A stretch of DNA of 48,698 nucleotides from Caulobacteraceae bacterium (GCA_947475845.1 CANJMO010000011.1:1-48698), one strand, 5' to 3'. Positions 18,099 through 27,787 are shown, numbered from the stretch's first letter. Made by a program: numbers and translations. Notes: generated by a model from the sequence alone, not told the origin.

Positions 18099-19554
18099 GC
18101 TTCGCTCTAAAGTCCGCCGCCTTCTCCAGCGCGCCGCCGAGCGAGAACAGCGTCCCCTCGTCCAGCGTCCGCCCAATCAGCTGCAGCCCCAGCGGCAGGC
18201 CATCCTTGTCCAACCCCGCCGGGATCGACATCGCCGGCACGCCGGCCAGGTTGGCGGTCACGGTGAAGACGTCGTTCAGGTACATGGTCACCGGGTCCAC
18301 GTCCTTCTGCCCGATCGGGAACGCCGCCGAGGGCGTGGCCGGGGTCAGCAGGGCGTCGCATTTCTCGAACGCCGCCTTGAAGTCGTCGGCGATGCGCCGG
18401 CGGACCTTCTGCGCCTTCAGGTAATAGGCGTCGTAATAGCCCGCCGACAGCACATAGGCGCCGATCAGGATGCGCCGCTTGACCTCGTCGCCGAAGCCCG
18501 CGCCGCGGGTGTTCTGGTAGACGTCGGCCAGGGTCTTGCCCTCGGCCCGCAGGCCGTAGCGCATGCCGTCGTAGCGGGCCAGGTTCGAGGACGCCTCGGC
18601 CGGGGCTACGATGTAATAGGTCGGCAGGGCGTATTTGGTGTGCGGCAGCGACACATCCACGATCTCGCAGCCGGCCTCCTTCAGCCAGGCGATCCCCTGC
18701 GCCCACAGGGCCTCGATCTCGGCCGGCATGCCGTCGACCCGGTATTCCTTGGGCACGCCGATGCGCAGGCCCTTCACGCTCTTGCCGACGAACGACGCGA
18801 AGTCGGGCACGTCCACCGGCAGGCTGGTGGAGTCCTTCACGTCATGCCCGCTCATCGAGCGCAGCAGGATGGCGGCGTCTTCCACCGTCTTGGCGATCGG
18901 CCCGGCCTGATCCAGGGACGAGGCGAAGGCGACGATGCCCCAGCGCGAGCAGCGGCCGTAGGTCGGCTTGATACCCACGGTGCCGGTGAAGGCGGCCGGC
19001 TGGCGGATCGAGCCGCCGGTGTCCGTCGCGGTCGCCCCCAGGCACAGGTCGGCGGCCACGGCGGCGGCTGACCCGCCGGACGAGCCGCCCGGGGTCAGGC
19101 TCTGGTTGGAACCGGCCGCGCGCCACGGGTTGGTCACCGGCCCGAACGCCGAGGTCTCGTTGGCCGAGCCCATGGCGAATTCGTCGAGGTTCAGCTTGCC
19201 CAGCATCACCGCCCCGTCGCGCCACAGGTTCGCGGTGACGGTGGATTCGTAGGTCGGCTTGAAGTCGCCGAGGATCTTCGACGCGGCCGTGGTGCGGAAA
19301 CTCTCGGTGCAGAACAGGTCCTTGATGCCCAGCGGCGCGCCTTCCAGCAGCCCCGCCTCGCCCCGGGCTATCCGCGCGTCGGCGGCGGCGGCCATCTGCA
19401 ACGCCCGCTCCGGCGTCTCCAGGATATAGGCGTTCAGCGCCTTGGACTTGGCCACGGCGTCGACGTGCGCCTGGGTGATCTCGACCGACGAGAAGGTCTT
19501 GGCCTTCAGCCCGTCCAGCGCCGCTTTCAGCGTCAGGGAAGTCAGTTCGCCCAT
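18076..19554 (-). CDS. gatA: Aspartyl/glutamyl-tRNA(Asn/Gln) amidotransferase subunit A
   Basis: 492 residues of the amidase-signature family. GIKDLFCT contains the catalytic Lys, [16 protein letters not shown] the cis-Ser, and [16 protein letters not shown] the nucleophile Ser. [20 protein letters not shown] is typical of GatA rather than other amidases. It frees ammonia from glutamine and passes it to GatB. It starts two bases after gatC's stop, so both are translated from one mRNA. The 3' end overlaps the TonB-repeat gene by 23 bases in convergent direction. Confidence 0.98.
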   Translation of the reverse strand: MGELTSLTLKAALDGLKAKTFSSVEITQAHVDAVAKSKALNAYILETPERALQMAAAADARIARGEAGLLEGAPLGIKDLFCTESFRTTAASKILGDFKPTYESTVTANLWRDGAVMLGKLNLDEFAMGSANETSAFGPVTNPWRAAGSNQSLTPGGSSGGSAAAVAADLCLGATATDTGGSIRQPAAFTGTVGIKPTYGRCSRWGIVAFASSLDQAGPIAKTVEDAAILLRSMSGHDVKDSTSLPVDVPDFASFVGKSVKGLRIGVPKEYRVDGMPAEIEALWAQGIAWLKEAGCEIVDVSLPHTKYALPTYYIVAPAEASSNLARYDGMRYGLRAEGKTLADVYQNTRGAGFGDEVKRRILIGAYVLSAGYYDAYYLKAQKVRRRIADDFKAAFEKCDALLTPATPSAAFPIGQKDVDPVTMYLNDVFTVTANLAGVPAMSIPAGLDKDGLPLGLQLIGRTLDEGTLFSLGGALEKAADFRAKPKAWWAS

Positions 19555-19556
19555 AA

Positions 19557-19844
19557 CTACTCAACCACCTTGGGCACGACGAAGAAATTGTCCTTGGACG
19601 ACGGCGCGTTGGCCAGCACCTTGGCCGGGTCGCCGCCCTCGGTGACCACGTCCTCGCGCATCGGCAGCTTCAGATCGACCGCCGACGCCATCGGCTCGAC
19701 GCCCTCGACGTCGACTTCGTCGAGCATGTCGATCCAGGTCATGATGCCGTTCAGCTCGCGCGCCAGCGGCTCCAGCCGCTCTTCCGATTCGCTCAGCCGG
19801 GCGAGCAAGGCGACCTTGCGCACCGTCGCCGCGTCGATGGCCAT
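19557..19844 (-). CDS. gatC: Aspartyl/glutamyl-tRNA(Asn/Gln) amidotransferase subunit C
   Basis: 95 residues, standard GatC size: [20 protein letters not shown], then [20 protein letters not shown] and a C-terminal belt ending [17 protein letters not shown]. It stabilises the GatA-GatB complex. ATG 19844 is preceded by GGAGG at the right distance; a longer frame to 19904 exists but has no ribosome site. It is the first gene of the gatC-gatA operon. Confidence 0.97.
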   Translation of the reverse strand: MAIDAATVRKVALLARLSESEERLEPLARELNGIMTWIDMLDEVDVEGVEPMASAVDLKLPMREDVVTEGGDPAKVLANAPSSKDNFFVVPKVVE

Positions 19845-19916
19845 GGGGCCTCCGTGGTTCAGATTACGGGGCCAGGGGTTAGCCGCGCCCGGCGCGGGTG
19901 GCAAGTACCGGGGCGG

Positions 19917-21740
19917 TTACTTCACCCCGTAGACCCGCCCAGGCATGCCCGCGGCGTCGAAATACCTCCGGCCATCCGCCTCCTGGTAGTTCAGCACGGT
20001 CTCGAACCCGGCCGCCGTCTTCGCCGAGCGCACCGTCTTGGCCGCGAACGCAGTGTCCTTGCCGCCCTTCAGCGCCTCGCTCATCACCCGTCCGGTCAGC
20101 TTGCCCCCCGGGGCCAGCTGGATCCGCATTACCTTGGCCGCCGTGTGCGCCAGGTCGGCGTTGGACACCGGGGCCGGATCGACGAAGCCGCGTTTGAAGT
20201 CGGGGCCGACCGCCGCCATGAAGTTGTGGGTGTCGCCCCAGCCGAACGAGCCGTGGTTGCCTTGCCCCTGTTGCAGCTCGGTGTCGGCGACGATGATCTG
20301 GCAGGTCTCCTTGCCGCACGCCCCCAGGCGCGAGACGTAGCCGACCACGATCGATGGCCGCGGTGTGCGCGCCGACCCGATCAGGTTGATCGCGCTCATC
20401 GGCAGGGCGCCGGGAATCGCGCCGAGGTCGTCGTTGACGAACACTCCGCCGGTATAGTCCTGCGCCAGCAGCAGCGTGACGATGCGCCGGGCCATCGCCT
20501 TGGGATCGGGACCGGTCAGATAGATCAGGTCCGTGCCGTTGTTGGCCCCGATCACGATCTGCGGATGCGCGGGGTCCTCGCCCACCAAGGCGTTGCCCGA
20601 CACCCGCTCACCGGCCTTGGGCGACACCGGCTTACCGTCGGGTTTCCACAGCGGCATGTTCAGCCCCAGGCTCAGATCCACGGCCAGGAACCCCGGCGGC
20701 AGGAAACCCGGGGGCACGTCGGGATAAGTCAGCTTGGCCGACGGGCTGCTGGCGCTCTGTTTGGACACGGTCGAGAAGCCGTGGTCGGCGGTCACCAGAA
20801 TGTCCGTCGTCTTGTCCAACCCCTGCGCCTTCAACGCGTCGCGCAGCTTCTGCAGGGTGTCCGACGCATTGCGGATACCGGCCAGCGCCGTCGGGCCGTT
20901 CACCCCCGGCTCAAGCTGATTGAGGCTGTCGCCCTGATTGTGCTGCGTGCCGTCCGGATCGCGCGACCAGAACACCATGGCGAACGGCCGCCCTGTCTTC
21001 TTGAAGCGCGGCAGGATCACCTTGGTCGTCACGTCGGCGAACCAGGCCAGCTGATCGACATTGGCGACGCGGGTCCCGGGGGTGCGGAAGTCTCCGGACT
21101 CGCCGTTCGAGCCCCGCTTGACCGCCTCGGCCGGCAGGCCCGCGGCCTTGATCGCAGCGATCACATCGGCGGTCGCTGTCACGCCGCTCGGCGACTCTTT
21201 GCCGGTGCCGTCGTCGATGACGATGGTCCCCTGCCCGTCCCGCTGCGTCACGTCCTGGATCACGGTCGGGCCGAGCTTGCCCACGGCGGCGGTCTGATAT
21301 CCGGCCCGCCGGGCGGCGGCCAACAGGCTCTCCTCGCCCAGAAAGTTGCCGCCATAGCGCTGGTTCATGTTGAACAGCACCGTGTCGTCCTCCAGCGCCA
21401 CCGTGACGGCGCCGGCGGGTCCCATGGCGTCCGGCCCGACGTAGATGCTGTTACCGAAGTCGCCGGTGTCGCCAAAGTAGTGCCCGGTGGCGATCGCCGA
21501 GGCGTTGGCCGTGGTCACCGTCGGGTACAGCGAATGGCTATTCTGGAAATCCACGCCCTCGGCGCGCAAAGCTGCCAGACCCGGCGCGGTCTCGGCCGTC
21601 ACGATCTGCGAGCGCAGACCGTCGGCGACGAAAATGATCACATTGTGCGGCTTGCCGCGTCCCCAGTGGGTCGCCATGCCCCCGGCGATGACCAGAGCCA
21701 CCGCCAGCAGGATCAGATTCGCACGCGTTCCGGCCCGCAT
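19917..21740 (-). CDS. Alkaline phosphatase superfamily protein (phosphodiesterase/NPP-like)
   Basis: 607 residues. The N-terminus is an uncleaved or cleaved hydrophobic segment (NLILLAVALVIAGGMA). Metal-site motifs of the superfamily: NVIIFVADGLRS (Asp40), LYPTVTTANASAIATG (likely Thr nucleophile), FWSRDPDGTQHNQGD (Asp and His), ILVTADHGFS (Asp-His) and GNHGSFGWGDTHNFM (His). This matches bimetallic periplasmic phosphatases/phosphodiesterases. It may release phosphate from organic esters; the precise substrate is unknown. It is monocistronic and divergent from the gene at 21876, with about 135 bases in between. Confidence 0.88.
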   Translation of the reverse strand: MRAGTRANLILLAVALVIAGGMATHWGRGKPHNVIIFVADGLRSQIVTAETAPGLAALRAEGVDFQNSHSLYPTVTTANASAIATGHYFGDTGDFGNSIYVGPDAMGPAGAVTVALEDDTVLFNMNQRYGGNFLGEESLLAAARRAGYQTAAVGKLGPTVIQDVTQRDGQGTIVIDDGTGKESPSGVTATADVIAAIKAAGLPAEAVKRGSNGESGDFRTPGTRVANVDQLAWFADVTTKVILPRFKKTGRPFAMVFWSRDPDGTQHNQGDSLNQLEPGVNGPTALAGIRNASDTLQKLRDALKAQGLDKTTDILVTADHGFSTVSKQSASSPSAKLTYPDVPPGFLPPGFLAVDLSLGLNMPLWKPDGKPVSPKAGERVSGNALVGEDPAHPQIVIGANNGTDLIYLTGPDPKAMARRIVTLLLAQDYTGGVFVNDDLGAIPGALPMSAINLIGSARTPRPSIVVGYVSRLGACGKETCQIIVADTELQQGQGNHGSFGWGDTHNFMAAVGPDFKRGFVDPAPVSNADLAHTAAKVMRIQLAPGGKLTGRVMSEALKGGKDTAFAAKTVRSAKTAAGFETVLNYQEADGRRYFDAAGMPGRVYGVK

Positions 21741-21875
21741 CGACTACCCCTGTGTTCGCCCCAGCTTGTGTAAGGGACGCGCTGTTCTGGCAAGGGTTTG
21801 TGACAGAGGTTCCAGCCTCAAGCGGCTGGACAGGCGGCGGCGCCGGACGCACAACCACCGGGTTGGAGTGCGCCG

Positions 21876-22562
21876 ATGACGTCACGGGCGATCTTTGCAG
21901 GGATTTTCGCGGGCCTGAGCCTGGCCGGCGCCGCCATGGCCCAACCCTCCCTGCCGCCCGGCGAGGCCAAGGCCGAGGGCGAGGCCCTGCTGATCGGGGC
22001 CAAGGCCTCCGACCTGTTCGAGAACATCACCTCGCAAACCGGGACCGACATCAAGCTGCGGCACAAGGCGAGCGGCCTGATCTGCGAGTTCAACGCCGGC
22101 GAGCGCACCAACGTCCTGGCGGTGTTCGACAGCGCCCAGCGCGGCGACGAGATCGCCTGCACCACCGGCGGCCCGGCCGGCGAGCGCACCGTCTACGCCA
22201 CCCGCGCCCCCGGCCGCACCCTGGACGAGGCCTTCATGCGCGATCTGGCGACAGTCCAGCGCAGCCACCCCGGCGCCCAACCGTACGAGCTTCCGATCGA
22301 GGCCGAGGAAGGCCCGATCCTGTCGCTGCTGAACCGCGCGCCGATGCCGCCCAGCCACACCGCCCGCTTCATCGCCGACCACAAGTTCACCAGCGTCTCC
22401 AGCGCCATGGTCGGCAATTGGGCCCTGGAGTTCCGCTACACCTGTCCCGAGGAACGCCAGGACCTGGCCGCCGCCGTCCTGCAGCCGACCCTGTGGGCCA
22501 CCACCCTGGCCCAGGTGTCCAAGGCCCCGATCAACCTGTCCGATCCGAAACAGGCCGTCTGA
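21876..22562 (+). CDS. Secreted protein of unknown function upstream of ruvX
   Basis: 228 residues with a signal peptide (MTSRAIFAGIFAGLSLAGAAMA, cut before QPSLPP). No family recognised. The mature protein has three cysteines (GLICEFN, EIACTTGG and YTCPEER) and hydrophobic strands compatible with a periplasmic fold. Its TGA is immediately followed by the GTG start of ruvX, so the two genes form an operon. A functional link between a periplasmic protein and RuvX is not evident and may be only positional. Confidence 0.8.
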   Translation: MTSRAIFAGIFAGLSLAGAAMAQPSLPPGEAKAEGEALLIGAKASDLFENITSQTGTDIKLRHKASGLICEFNAGERTNVLAVFDSAQRGDEIACTTGGPAGERTVYATRAPGRTLDEAFMRDLATVQRSHPGAQPYELPIEAEEGPILSLLNRAPMPPSHTARFIADHKFTSVSSAMVGNWALEFRYTCPEERQDLAAAVLQPTLWATTLAQVSKAPINLSDPKQAV

Positions 22563-23036
22563 GTGGCCGTCTTCGCGCTCACAGACCTGCCGTCCGCCCT
22601 GCCCGACTATACGCCGGTGTTGGGGCTCGACCTCGGCTCCAAGACCATCGGCGTGGCCATCTCCGACCACTCCCGCGCCATCGCCAGCCCCCTGGAGCTG
22701 ATCCGCAAGACCAAGTTCACCGAAGAGGCCGAGCATCTTTTCAAGCGGATGAAGGAACGCGGCGCCACGGGTATCGTCATCGGCCTCCCGGTGAACATGG
22801 ACGGAACCGAAGGCCCTCGTTGCCAGTCGGTGCGCGCCTTCGGCCGCAACCTGCTGCGCCTCAACCCCGACATCCCCATCGCCTTCTGGGACGAGCGCCT
22901 GTCCACCGCCGCCGTCCAGCGCATGATGACCGACGAGATGGACCTCAGCCGCGCCCGCCGCGCCGAGCTCGTCGACAAGATGGCCGCCGCCTACATCCTG
23001 CAAGGCGCCCTGGATCGGCTTGGATACGCCGCCTAG
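22563..23036 (+). CDS. ruvX: Putative pre-16S rRNA nuclease / Holliday junction resolvase-like (YqgF)
   Basis: 157 residues of the YqgF family, RNase H fold. VLGLDLGSKTIGVAISD contains the first catalytic Asp, IVIGLPVNMDGTEGPRC the conserved Gly-Pro-N-M-D-G, and PIAFWDERLSTAAVQRM the D-E-R-L-(S/T)-T motif. The final ELVDKMAAAYILQGAL provides the last acid. In E. coli this protein matures the 5' end of 16S rRNA. GTG 22563 directly follows the stop of the preceding gene. In related genomes it lies close to gatCAB and pyrB, as here. Confidence 0.95.
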   Translation: MAVFALTDLPSALPDYTPVLGLDLGSKTIGVAISDHSRAIASPLELIRKTKFTEEAEHLFKRMKERGATGIVIGLPVNMDGTEGPRCQSVRAFGRNLLRLNPDIPIAFWDERLSTAAVQRMMTDEMDLSRARRAELVDKMAAAYILQGALDRLGYAA

Positions 23037-23503
23037 GCGGGGTTCAACTTCGCCAGGTTGCTCTTCGGAATAGCCGCGCTGAACCGCCCCGCCGCCTTGG
23101 CCTTGTCCTGCCCGACCTCGGCCCACGCCAGCAGGAAGGCCGCGGGAGTCTGCGCGGCGCGCGGCGCGGCCTGGAAGGTCATCGCCCGACCCTTGGCCGC
23201 CGCCAGCACCTGAGCCCAAAGGTCCATATCCTCGGTCGGCGCGTCCTCGGGCGCCGGAGGGCTGACGATCAGCCGCCCGATAGCCAGCAGGCCCGGGCTG
23301 GACGTGCGAACACTCACCGCAGCCCCCGGCGCCAATCCGTTCAGCGCCGCGATCAGGCCGGTAAGCTCCAGACGTCCGGAGGTGATGCTGCGCTCACCCC
23401 CCGCCGTGGCGCTGACCGCCCCATCGATCTGCCGCGCGTAGGCCCAGCCGCCATAGCGAAAGGCGGCGTGGTGGGTGGTTTCAAGCCAGATGCGGATGGA
23501 CAT
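23033..23503 (-). CDS. Divergent RNase H-like protein, probably lacking the catalytic site
   Basis: 156 residues. GGWAYARQIDGAVSATAGGE then SGRLELTGLIAALNGLAPGA and VSVRTSSPGLLAIGRL follow the course of ribonuclease HI (G-G-W-x-Y ... R-M-E-L-x-A-x-I-x-A-L ... V-x-V-x-T-D-S). The Glu of the second strand-helix is kept (RLEL), but the first Asp is missing and the T-D-S Asp is Ser (RTSS). Hydrolysis by the usual two-metal mechanism is therefore unlikely; nucleic-acid binding remains possible. The assignment rests on pattern similarity only. It is convergent with ruvX (four-base overlap). Confidence 0.6.
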   Translation of the reverse strand: MSIRIWLETTHHAAFRYGGWAYARQIDGAVSATAGGERSITSGRLELTGLIAALNGLAPGAAVSVRTSSPGLLAIGRLIVSPPAPEDAPTEDMDLWAQVLAAAKGRAMTFQAAPRAAQTPAAFLLAWAEVGQDKAKAAGRFSAAIPKSNLAKLNPA

Positions 23504-23522
23504 GGCCGCCGCTTAGCACCGA

Positions 23523-24206
23523 TCAGCCGCCGCTCGCCAGGGCGTAGCCGACCCCGGCGTCCGAGACGATGGCGTCCACGCCCAGCTTCTGGCGCAGCTG
23601 GCCGACATAGACCCTCAGGTACTGGATATCGGCTCGCTCGCTGCCCCACACGGCCAGCAGCAGTTGCTTATGGCTGAGGGTGCGCCCGAGGTTCACCGCC
23701 AGCTCGGCCAGCAGGTCGTACTCCTTGGACGACAGCTTCACAGCCACGCCCGCCCGCGTCACCAGCCGCAGGCCAAGGTCGATGGTCAGCTCCCCTGCCT
23801 GCACCACCGGCGCCGACCCTCGGGTCTGCACCCCATGCCGCAGCCCGGCCCGCACCCGCGCCAGCAGCTCCTCGATGCCGAACGGCTTTTGCACATAGTC
23901 GTCCGCGCCCAGATCGAGCGCCTGCACCTTGACCGCCTCCGCCTCCCGCGCCGACAGCACGATGATCGGCGTGGAGCCCTTGGCCCGGATGTCGCCGATC
24001 AGGCTCAGCCCGTCGCGGTCCGGCAACCCGAGGTCCAGCAGCACCAGATCGGGGCTATAGTGATTGAACCAGCGCAGCCCCTCCGCCGCCGTGCGCGCCC
24101 GCACCGGCCGGTAGCCCGCCGCCTTCAGCGTCGCCTCCAGCGCCGTGGCCAGCCCGGCGTCGTCTTCCACCATCAGGATGGTGGCCGGATCGGCGTCCCG
24201 CGTCAT
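23523..24206 (-). CDS. kdpE: Two-component response regulator, KdpE-like (OmpR family)
   Basis: 227 residues. Receiver domain with the acidic pair (LMVEDDAG), phospho-acceptor Asp in LVLLDLGLPDRDG, Ser/Thr in IIVLSARE and Lys in DYVQKPFG. The C-terminal winged helix (VKLSSKEYDLLAELAVNLGR, HKQLLLAVWGSERADIQYLR, VYVGQLRQKLG) matches KdpE closely. KdpE normally activates kdpFABC under potassium limitation, but no kdpFABC is in the window; the kup gene lies two genes away. ATGA overlap with the sensor gene. Confidence 0.9.
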   Translation of the reverse strand: MTRDADPATILMVEDDAGLATALEATLKAAGYRPVRARTAAEGLRWFNHYSPDLVLLDLGLPDRDGLSLIGDIRAKGSTPIIVLSAREAEAVKVQALDLGADDYVQKPFGIEELLARVRAGLRHGVQTRGSAPVVQAGELTIDLGLRLVTRAGVAVKLSSKEYDLLAELAVNLGRTLSHKQLLLAVWGSERADIQYLRVYVGQLRQKLGVDAIVSDAGVGYALASGG

Positions 24207-25711
24207 GGCGCGAACGGCAGCAGGATGCGCACCCGCGCGCCGTCACCGTCGGTGCGGTTGGACGCCTGCACCGTCCCGCCCTGCGCTTCGATGAACCCCC
24301 GCGCTATGGCCAGGCCAAGGCCGGTGCCCGGCGCCCATCCGTCGCCCTGCACTCCGCGCACGAAGCGCCCGAATAGCGGCTCGATCGGTTCGGGGAAGCC
24401 AGGCCCCTGATCCTCGACCTCGATCCAGCCGCCGTCGGCGTCGACGCCGATGCGCACATGGATCGGCGATCCGGCCGGCGCGTACTTGCCCGCGTTCTCC
24501 AGCAGGTTGGTCAGGGCGATCTCCACCAGATGCGGATCGGCCAGCACCAGCCTCGGCGAAGCGCCGTCTAGGTTCAGTGGGTGGCCGACCAGCGACGCCC
24601 CGGCCTGCTGCAGGGCGTCCGCCGCCAGATCCGCCGCCGTCACGGGCTGCGTCCGCACCACGAGCCCGCCGGCGTCCAGCCGGCCCATGTCCAGCAGGTT
24701 CGACACCATCCCGCTCAGCCGCGCCGTCTCCCGCTCGGCCACCGCCAGCAATTGCGCCCGCGCGGCGGCGTCATGCTGTCCGGAAAACTTCTGCAGGCTC
24801 TGCAGCGTCAACAGTATCGTCGATAGCGGCGTCTTCAGGTCGTGCGACACCGCCGCCAGCAGGTCGCCCTTCAGCTTCTGCCCCTCGACCTCCAGCCTGT
24901 TCTGCAGCGCCAGGTCGTCCAGGTGCGCCCGGTCCAACGCCACCGCCACATAGCCGCGCACGATGTCGATCAGCCGCTCGGCCGCCTCGGGCCGCCCGTC
25001 CGGCGCCCGCTCCAGCTGCACACCGATGGCCGCGCCCTGCCGCTGCGACGACATCACCGGCCAGAAGTCGAACCCGGCCTGCTCCACCGGATAGGCCCCC
25101 GCCCGGGTCGGCAGGCGGGACGCCAGGGCCCAGCTCGCCGCCTCCAGATCGATGGCGGTCAGGTCCGCGCCCTGCGTTTTCGCGGCGACCTCCATGCCCT
25201 CGCCCGTATCCAGCAGGATCGCCGCCGGCGCCCCGAACATCCGGCCCAGCGCCTCGGCCGCCGCCGCCGCGATATCCGGCCGTCGCGCCGCGCCAATCAG
25301 GCTCCTGGCCAGGGCCTGCAGCGCCAGCGCCTGATCGGCCGCCTGCCAGGCCACCTCGGCCCGCCGCCGCGACTGCCCCGCCACGGCGCTGACCAATGCG
25401 GCGGTGGCCAGCAGCAGCACCACCGCCCACACGTTCTCGGGGCTGGCCACCCGCAAGGTGTATCGCGGCGCGATCAGGAAGAAGTTGAACGCCAGCGACC
25501 CGCCCACCGCCGCCGTCAGGGCCGGCCCCCAGCCCAGGCTCGCCCCCGCGATCACGACCGGCAGCACGAACACCAGCGACAGGTTCGGCGCATGGGTCAG
25601 CTGGTCGAACAGCACCGCCGCCAGGGTCGCCGCCGCCAACAGCGCCAGCGCCAGGCCATAGCGGGCGAAGGCCGACAAGGGCGCCGAACGCTCCATATCC
25701 ACATCCGTCAT
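24203..25711 (-). CDS. KdpD-type sensor histidine kinase, short form
   Basis: 502 residues, against about 900 for classic KdpD. The N-terminal KdpD sensor domain with its Walker-type motif and the universal-stress domain are absent. What remains is the DUF4118 four-helix membrane part (about residues 15-115: YGLALALLAAATLAAVLFDQ, GGSLAFNFFLIAPRYTL), a GAF-like region, the HisKA box LLAAVSHDLKTPLSTILLTL, and the ATPase domain (LTNLLENAGKYAP, VEDQGPGFPE, GTGLGLAIARGF). The membrane part may sense the potassium or envelope signal alone. ATG 25711 begins MTDVDMERSAPL. It is divergent from kup with about 150 bases between. Confidence 0.88.
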   Translation of the reverse strand: MTDVDMERSAPLSAFARYGLALALLAAATLAAVLFDQLTHAPNLSLVFVLPVVIAGASLGWGPALTAAVGGSLAFNFFLIAPRYTLRVASPENVWAVVLLLATAALVSAVAGQSRRRAEVAWQAADQALALQALARSLIGAARRPDIAAAAAEALGRMFGAPAAILLDTGEGMEVAAKTQGADLTAIDLEAASWALASRLPTRAGAYPVEQAGFDFWPVMSSQRQGAAIGVQLERAPDGRPEAAERLIDIVRGYVAVALDRAHLDDLALQNRLEVEGQKLKGDLLAAVSHDLKTPLSTILLTLQSLQKFSGQHDAAARAQLLAVAERETARLSGMVSNLLDMGRLDAGGLVVRTQPVTAADLAADALQQAGASLVGHPLNLDGASPRLVLADPHLVEIALTNLLENAGKYAPAGSPIHVRIGVDADGGWIEVEDQGPGFPEPIEPLFGRFVRGVQGDGWAPGTGLGLAIARGFIEAQGGTVQASNRTDGDGARVRILLPFAP

Positions 25712-25860
25712 GACGGCGCTCCTTCGACACTACCGGCCCCTCTAGGAAGGCCCGTCAGCGCCGCGAAGCAAGGCCTGAGACCCGTGGTGCCCCCTCAACC
25801 ACATGGGATTTTTATGTCCCTCAGGCGCAGAACCGCCCTCGCTTAACCTGCGAGATCCCT

Positions 25861-27777
25861 ATGTCCGCCATCGCTTCCAGCGCTTCCGCCGTCGCCCCCG
25901 CTCCCTCCAAGGGCGTGGGCGCCTTCCTCGGCCTGGCCCTCGGCTCGGCGGGGGTGGTCTAGGGCGATATCGGCACCAGCCCGCTCTACGCCTTCAAGGA
26001 GTCCATCGCCCATCTTCGCGGCGCGGGCGGCGCGGTGCAGGGCGCCGACGCCATCGGCGTGGTCTCGCTGATGCTGTGGACCCTGATGGTCATCGTCACC
26101 ATCAAGTACGTCCTGGTCCTGATGCGCTTCGACAATCGCGGCGAAGGCGGGACCCTGTCCCTGATGGCCCTGGTCCAACGCGCCGGCGGGCGCGGCGCCC
26201 GGCTGATCCTGATTGTCGGTATGGTCGGCGCCGGCCTGTTCTTCGGCGACGCCATGCTGACCCCGGCCATCTCCGTGCTGTCGGCGGTCGAGGGGCTGGA
26301 GGTGATCAAGGGCGCGCAGGGCATCCAGCCCTTCATCGTGCCCATCGCCCTCGTTTTGCTGATCAGCCTGTTCATGGTCCAGAAGCGCGGCTCGGCCAGC
26401 GTCGGCGTCTGGTTCGGCCCGATCTGCGTCCTCTGGTTCGGGGTCATCGCCGTGATGGGCCTGTCCGCCATCCTCAAGGCGCCGCAGATCGTCGCCGCCC
26501 TCAATCCGCTGCAAGGCCTGGCCGTTCTCGGCCATCACCCCAAGCTCGGCCCCGCCATCCTCGGCTCGGTGTTCCTCACCGTCACCGGCGCCGAAGCCCT
26601 CTACGCCGACATGGGCCACTTCGGCCGCAAGCCGATCCAGGCCACCTGGCTTGCCCTGGTCTATCCCTGCCTGATCCTCAACTACCTCGGCCAGGGCGCC
26701 CTGGTGCTGACCAGTTCCAGCGCGGCCGACAACCCGTTCTTCCGCCTGGCCCCGGAATGGTTCCAGATTCCCCTGGTGGTCCTGGCCACCGCCGCCACCG
26801 TCATCGCCAGCCAGGCGGTGATCTCCGGCGCCTTCTCCCTCACCCAGCAGGCGGTGCAGCTGGGCCTGCTGCCGCGCATGACCCTGCGTCCCACCTCCGA
26901 GCATCACGAGGGCCAGATCTACGCGCCCCAGGTGAACTGGATCCTGGCCATCGGCGTCGCCGGCCTGGTGCTGGCCTTCAAGTCCTCCAGCGCCCTGGCC
27001 TCGGCCTACGGAATCTCGGTGATCGGCGCGATGATCACCTCGACCCTGCTGGCGGTGGTCGCCGTGCACCGGCTGAAGAAGCGCCAGATCTGGCTGGCGG
27101 TCCTGCTGCTGGCGCCGTTCCTGGTGGTGGAAACCGCGTTCCTCGGCGCCAACCTGATCAAGGTCATGCACGGCGGCTATGTGCCCCTGATGATCGCCTG
27201 CGCTCTGATCCTGATCATGTGGACCTGGATGCGCGGCTCGGCCAAGCTGGCCCGCACCGAGCAAGCCGGCAACGTCGCCCTGGCCGACATCCTGCCCTCG
27301 CTGATCGCCCGTCCGCCGATGCGCGCCAAGGGTACGGCCATCTTCCTCACCAGCGATCCCAAGACCGCCTCGGCCGCTATGCTGCACAACCTCAAGCACA
27401 ATCAGGTGCTGCACGAGCAGGTGGTGATCCTCACCGTCAAGGTCGTGCGCCGCCCGCGCGTGCCGGACGCCGACCGCATCGAGGTCGCCGATCTAGACTG
27501 CGGCTTCAAGGCCATGACCATGAGCTTCGGCTTCATGGAGACCCCCGATGTCGCCAAGGGCCTGCTGCTGGCGCGCAACAAGGGCCTGAAGTTCCACATC
27601 ATGCGCACCTCGTTCTTCCTCAGCCGCCGCACCCTAATCCCGCGCCACCGCGCCGGCCTAGGCTACCTTCAGGACCTGCTGTTCATCTTCCTGATGCGCA
27701 ACGCCGTCCGCGCCGCCGACTTCTTCCACATCCCGCCCTCGCGGGTGGTCGAGCTGGGCGCGCAGATCAACCTCTGA
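25861..27777 (+). pseudogene. kup: Kup potassium uptake transporter with an in-frame amber codon
   Basis: The frame from ATG 25861 reads MSAIASSASAVAPAPSKGVG, AFLGLALGSAGVV, then TAG (25960-25962), then GDIGTSPLYAFKES and an intact Kup protein to 27777 (638 codons in all, family-like). In Kup proteins the stop position is normally Tyr in G-V-V-Y-G-D-I-G-T-S-P-L-Y, so one base (TAC/TAT to TAG) breaks the gene. The rest has about twelve membrane segments and the cytosolic C-terminal domain (FHIPPSRVVELGAQINL at the end). A start at GTG 26035 would lack the first membrane helix. It may be a true null allele, a sequencing error, or suppressed. Confidence 0.88.
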
Positions 27778-27787
27778 TAAAGGGCCT

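Noticed and set aside
21882-23219. 445-codon minus-strand frame opposite the secreted unknown protein and ruvX
   Set aside because: Low-complexity Gly/Ala/Gln composition and antisense to the clear YqgF motifs.
25765-25835. KdpE-binding site or riboswitch before kup
   Set aside because: A T-rich patch (GGGATTTTTATGTCCC) is present but lacks the paired TTTATA/TTTACA elements and a stable fold; evidence is too weak.
25843-27414. Long minus-strand open frame opposite kup
   Set aside because: It is rich in Gln/Gly/His/Asp, typical of antisense of hydrophobic GC-rich genes; the plus strand encodes Kup without doubt.
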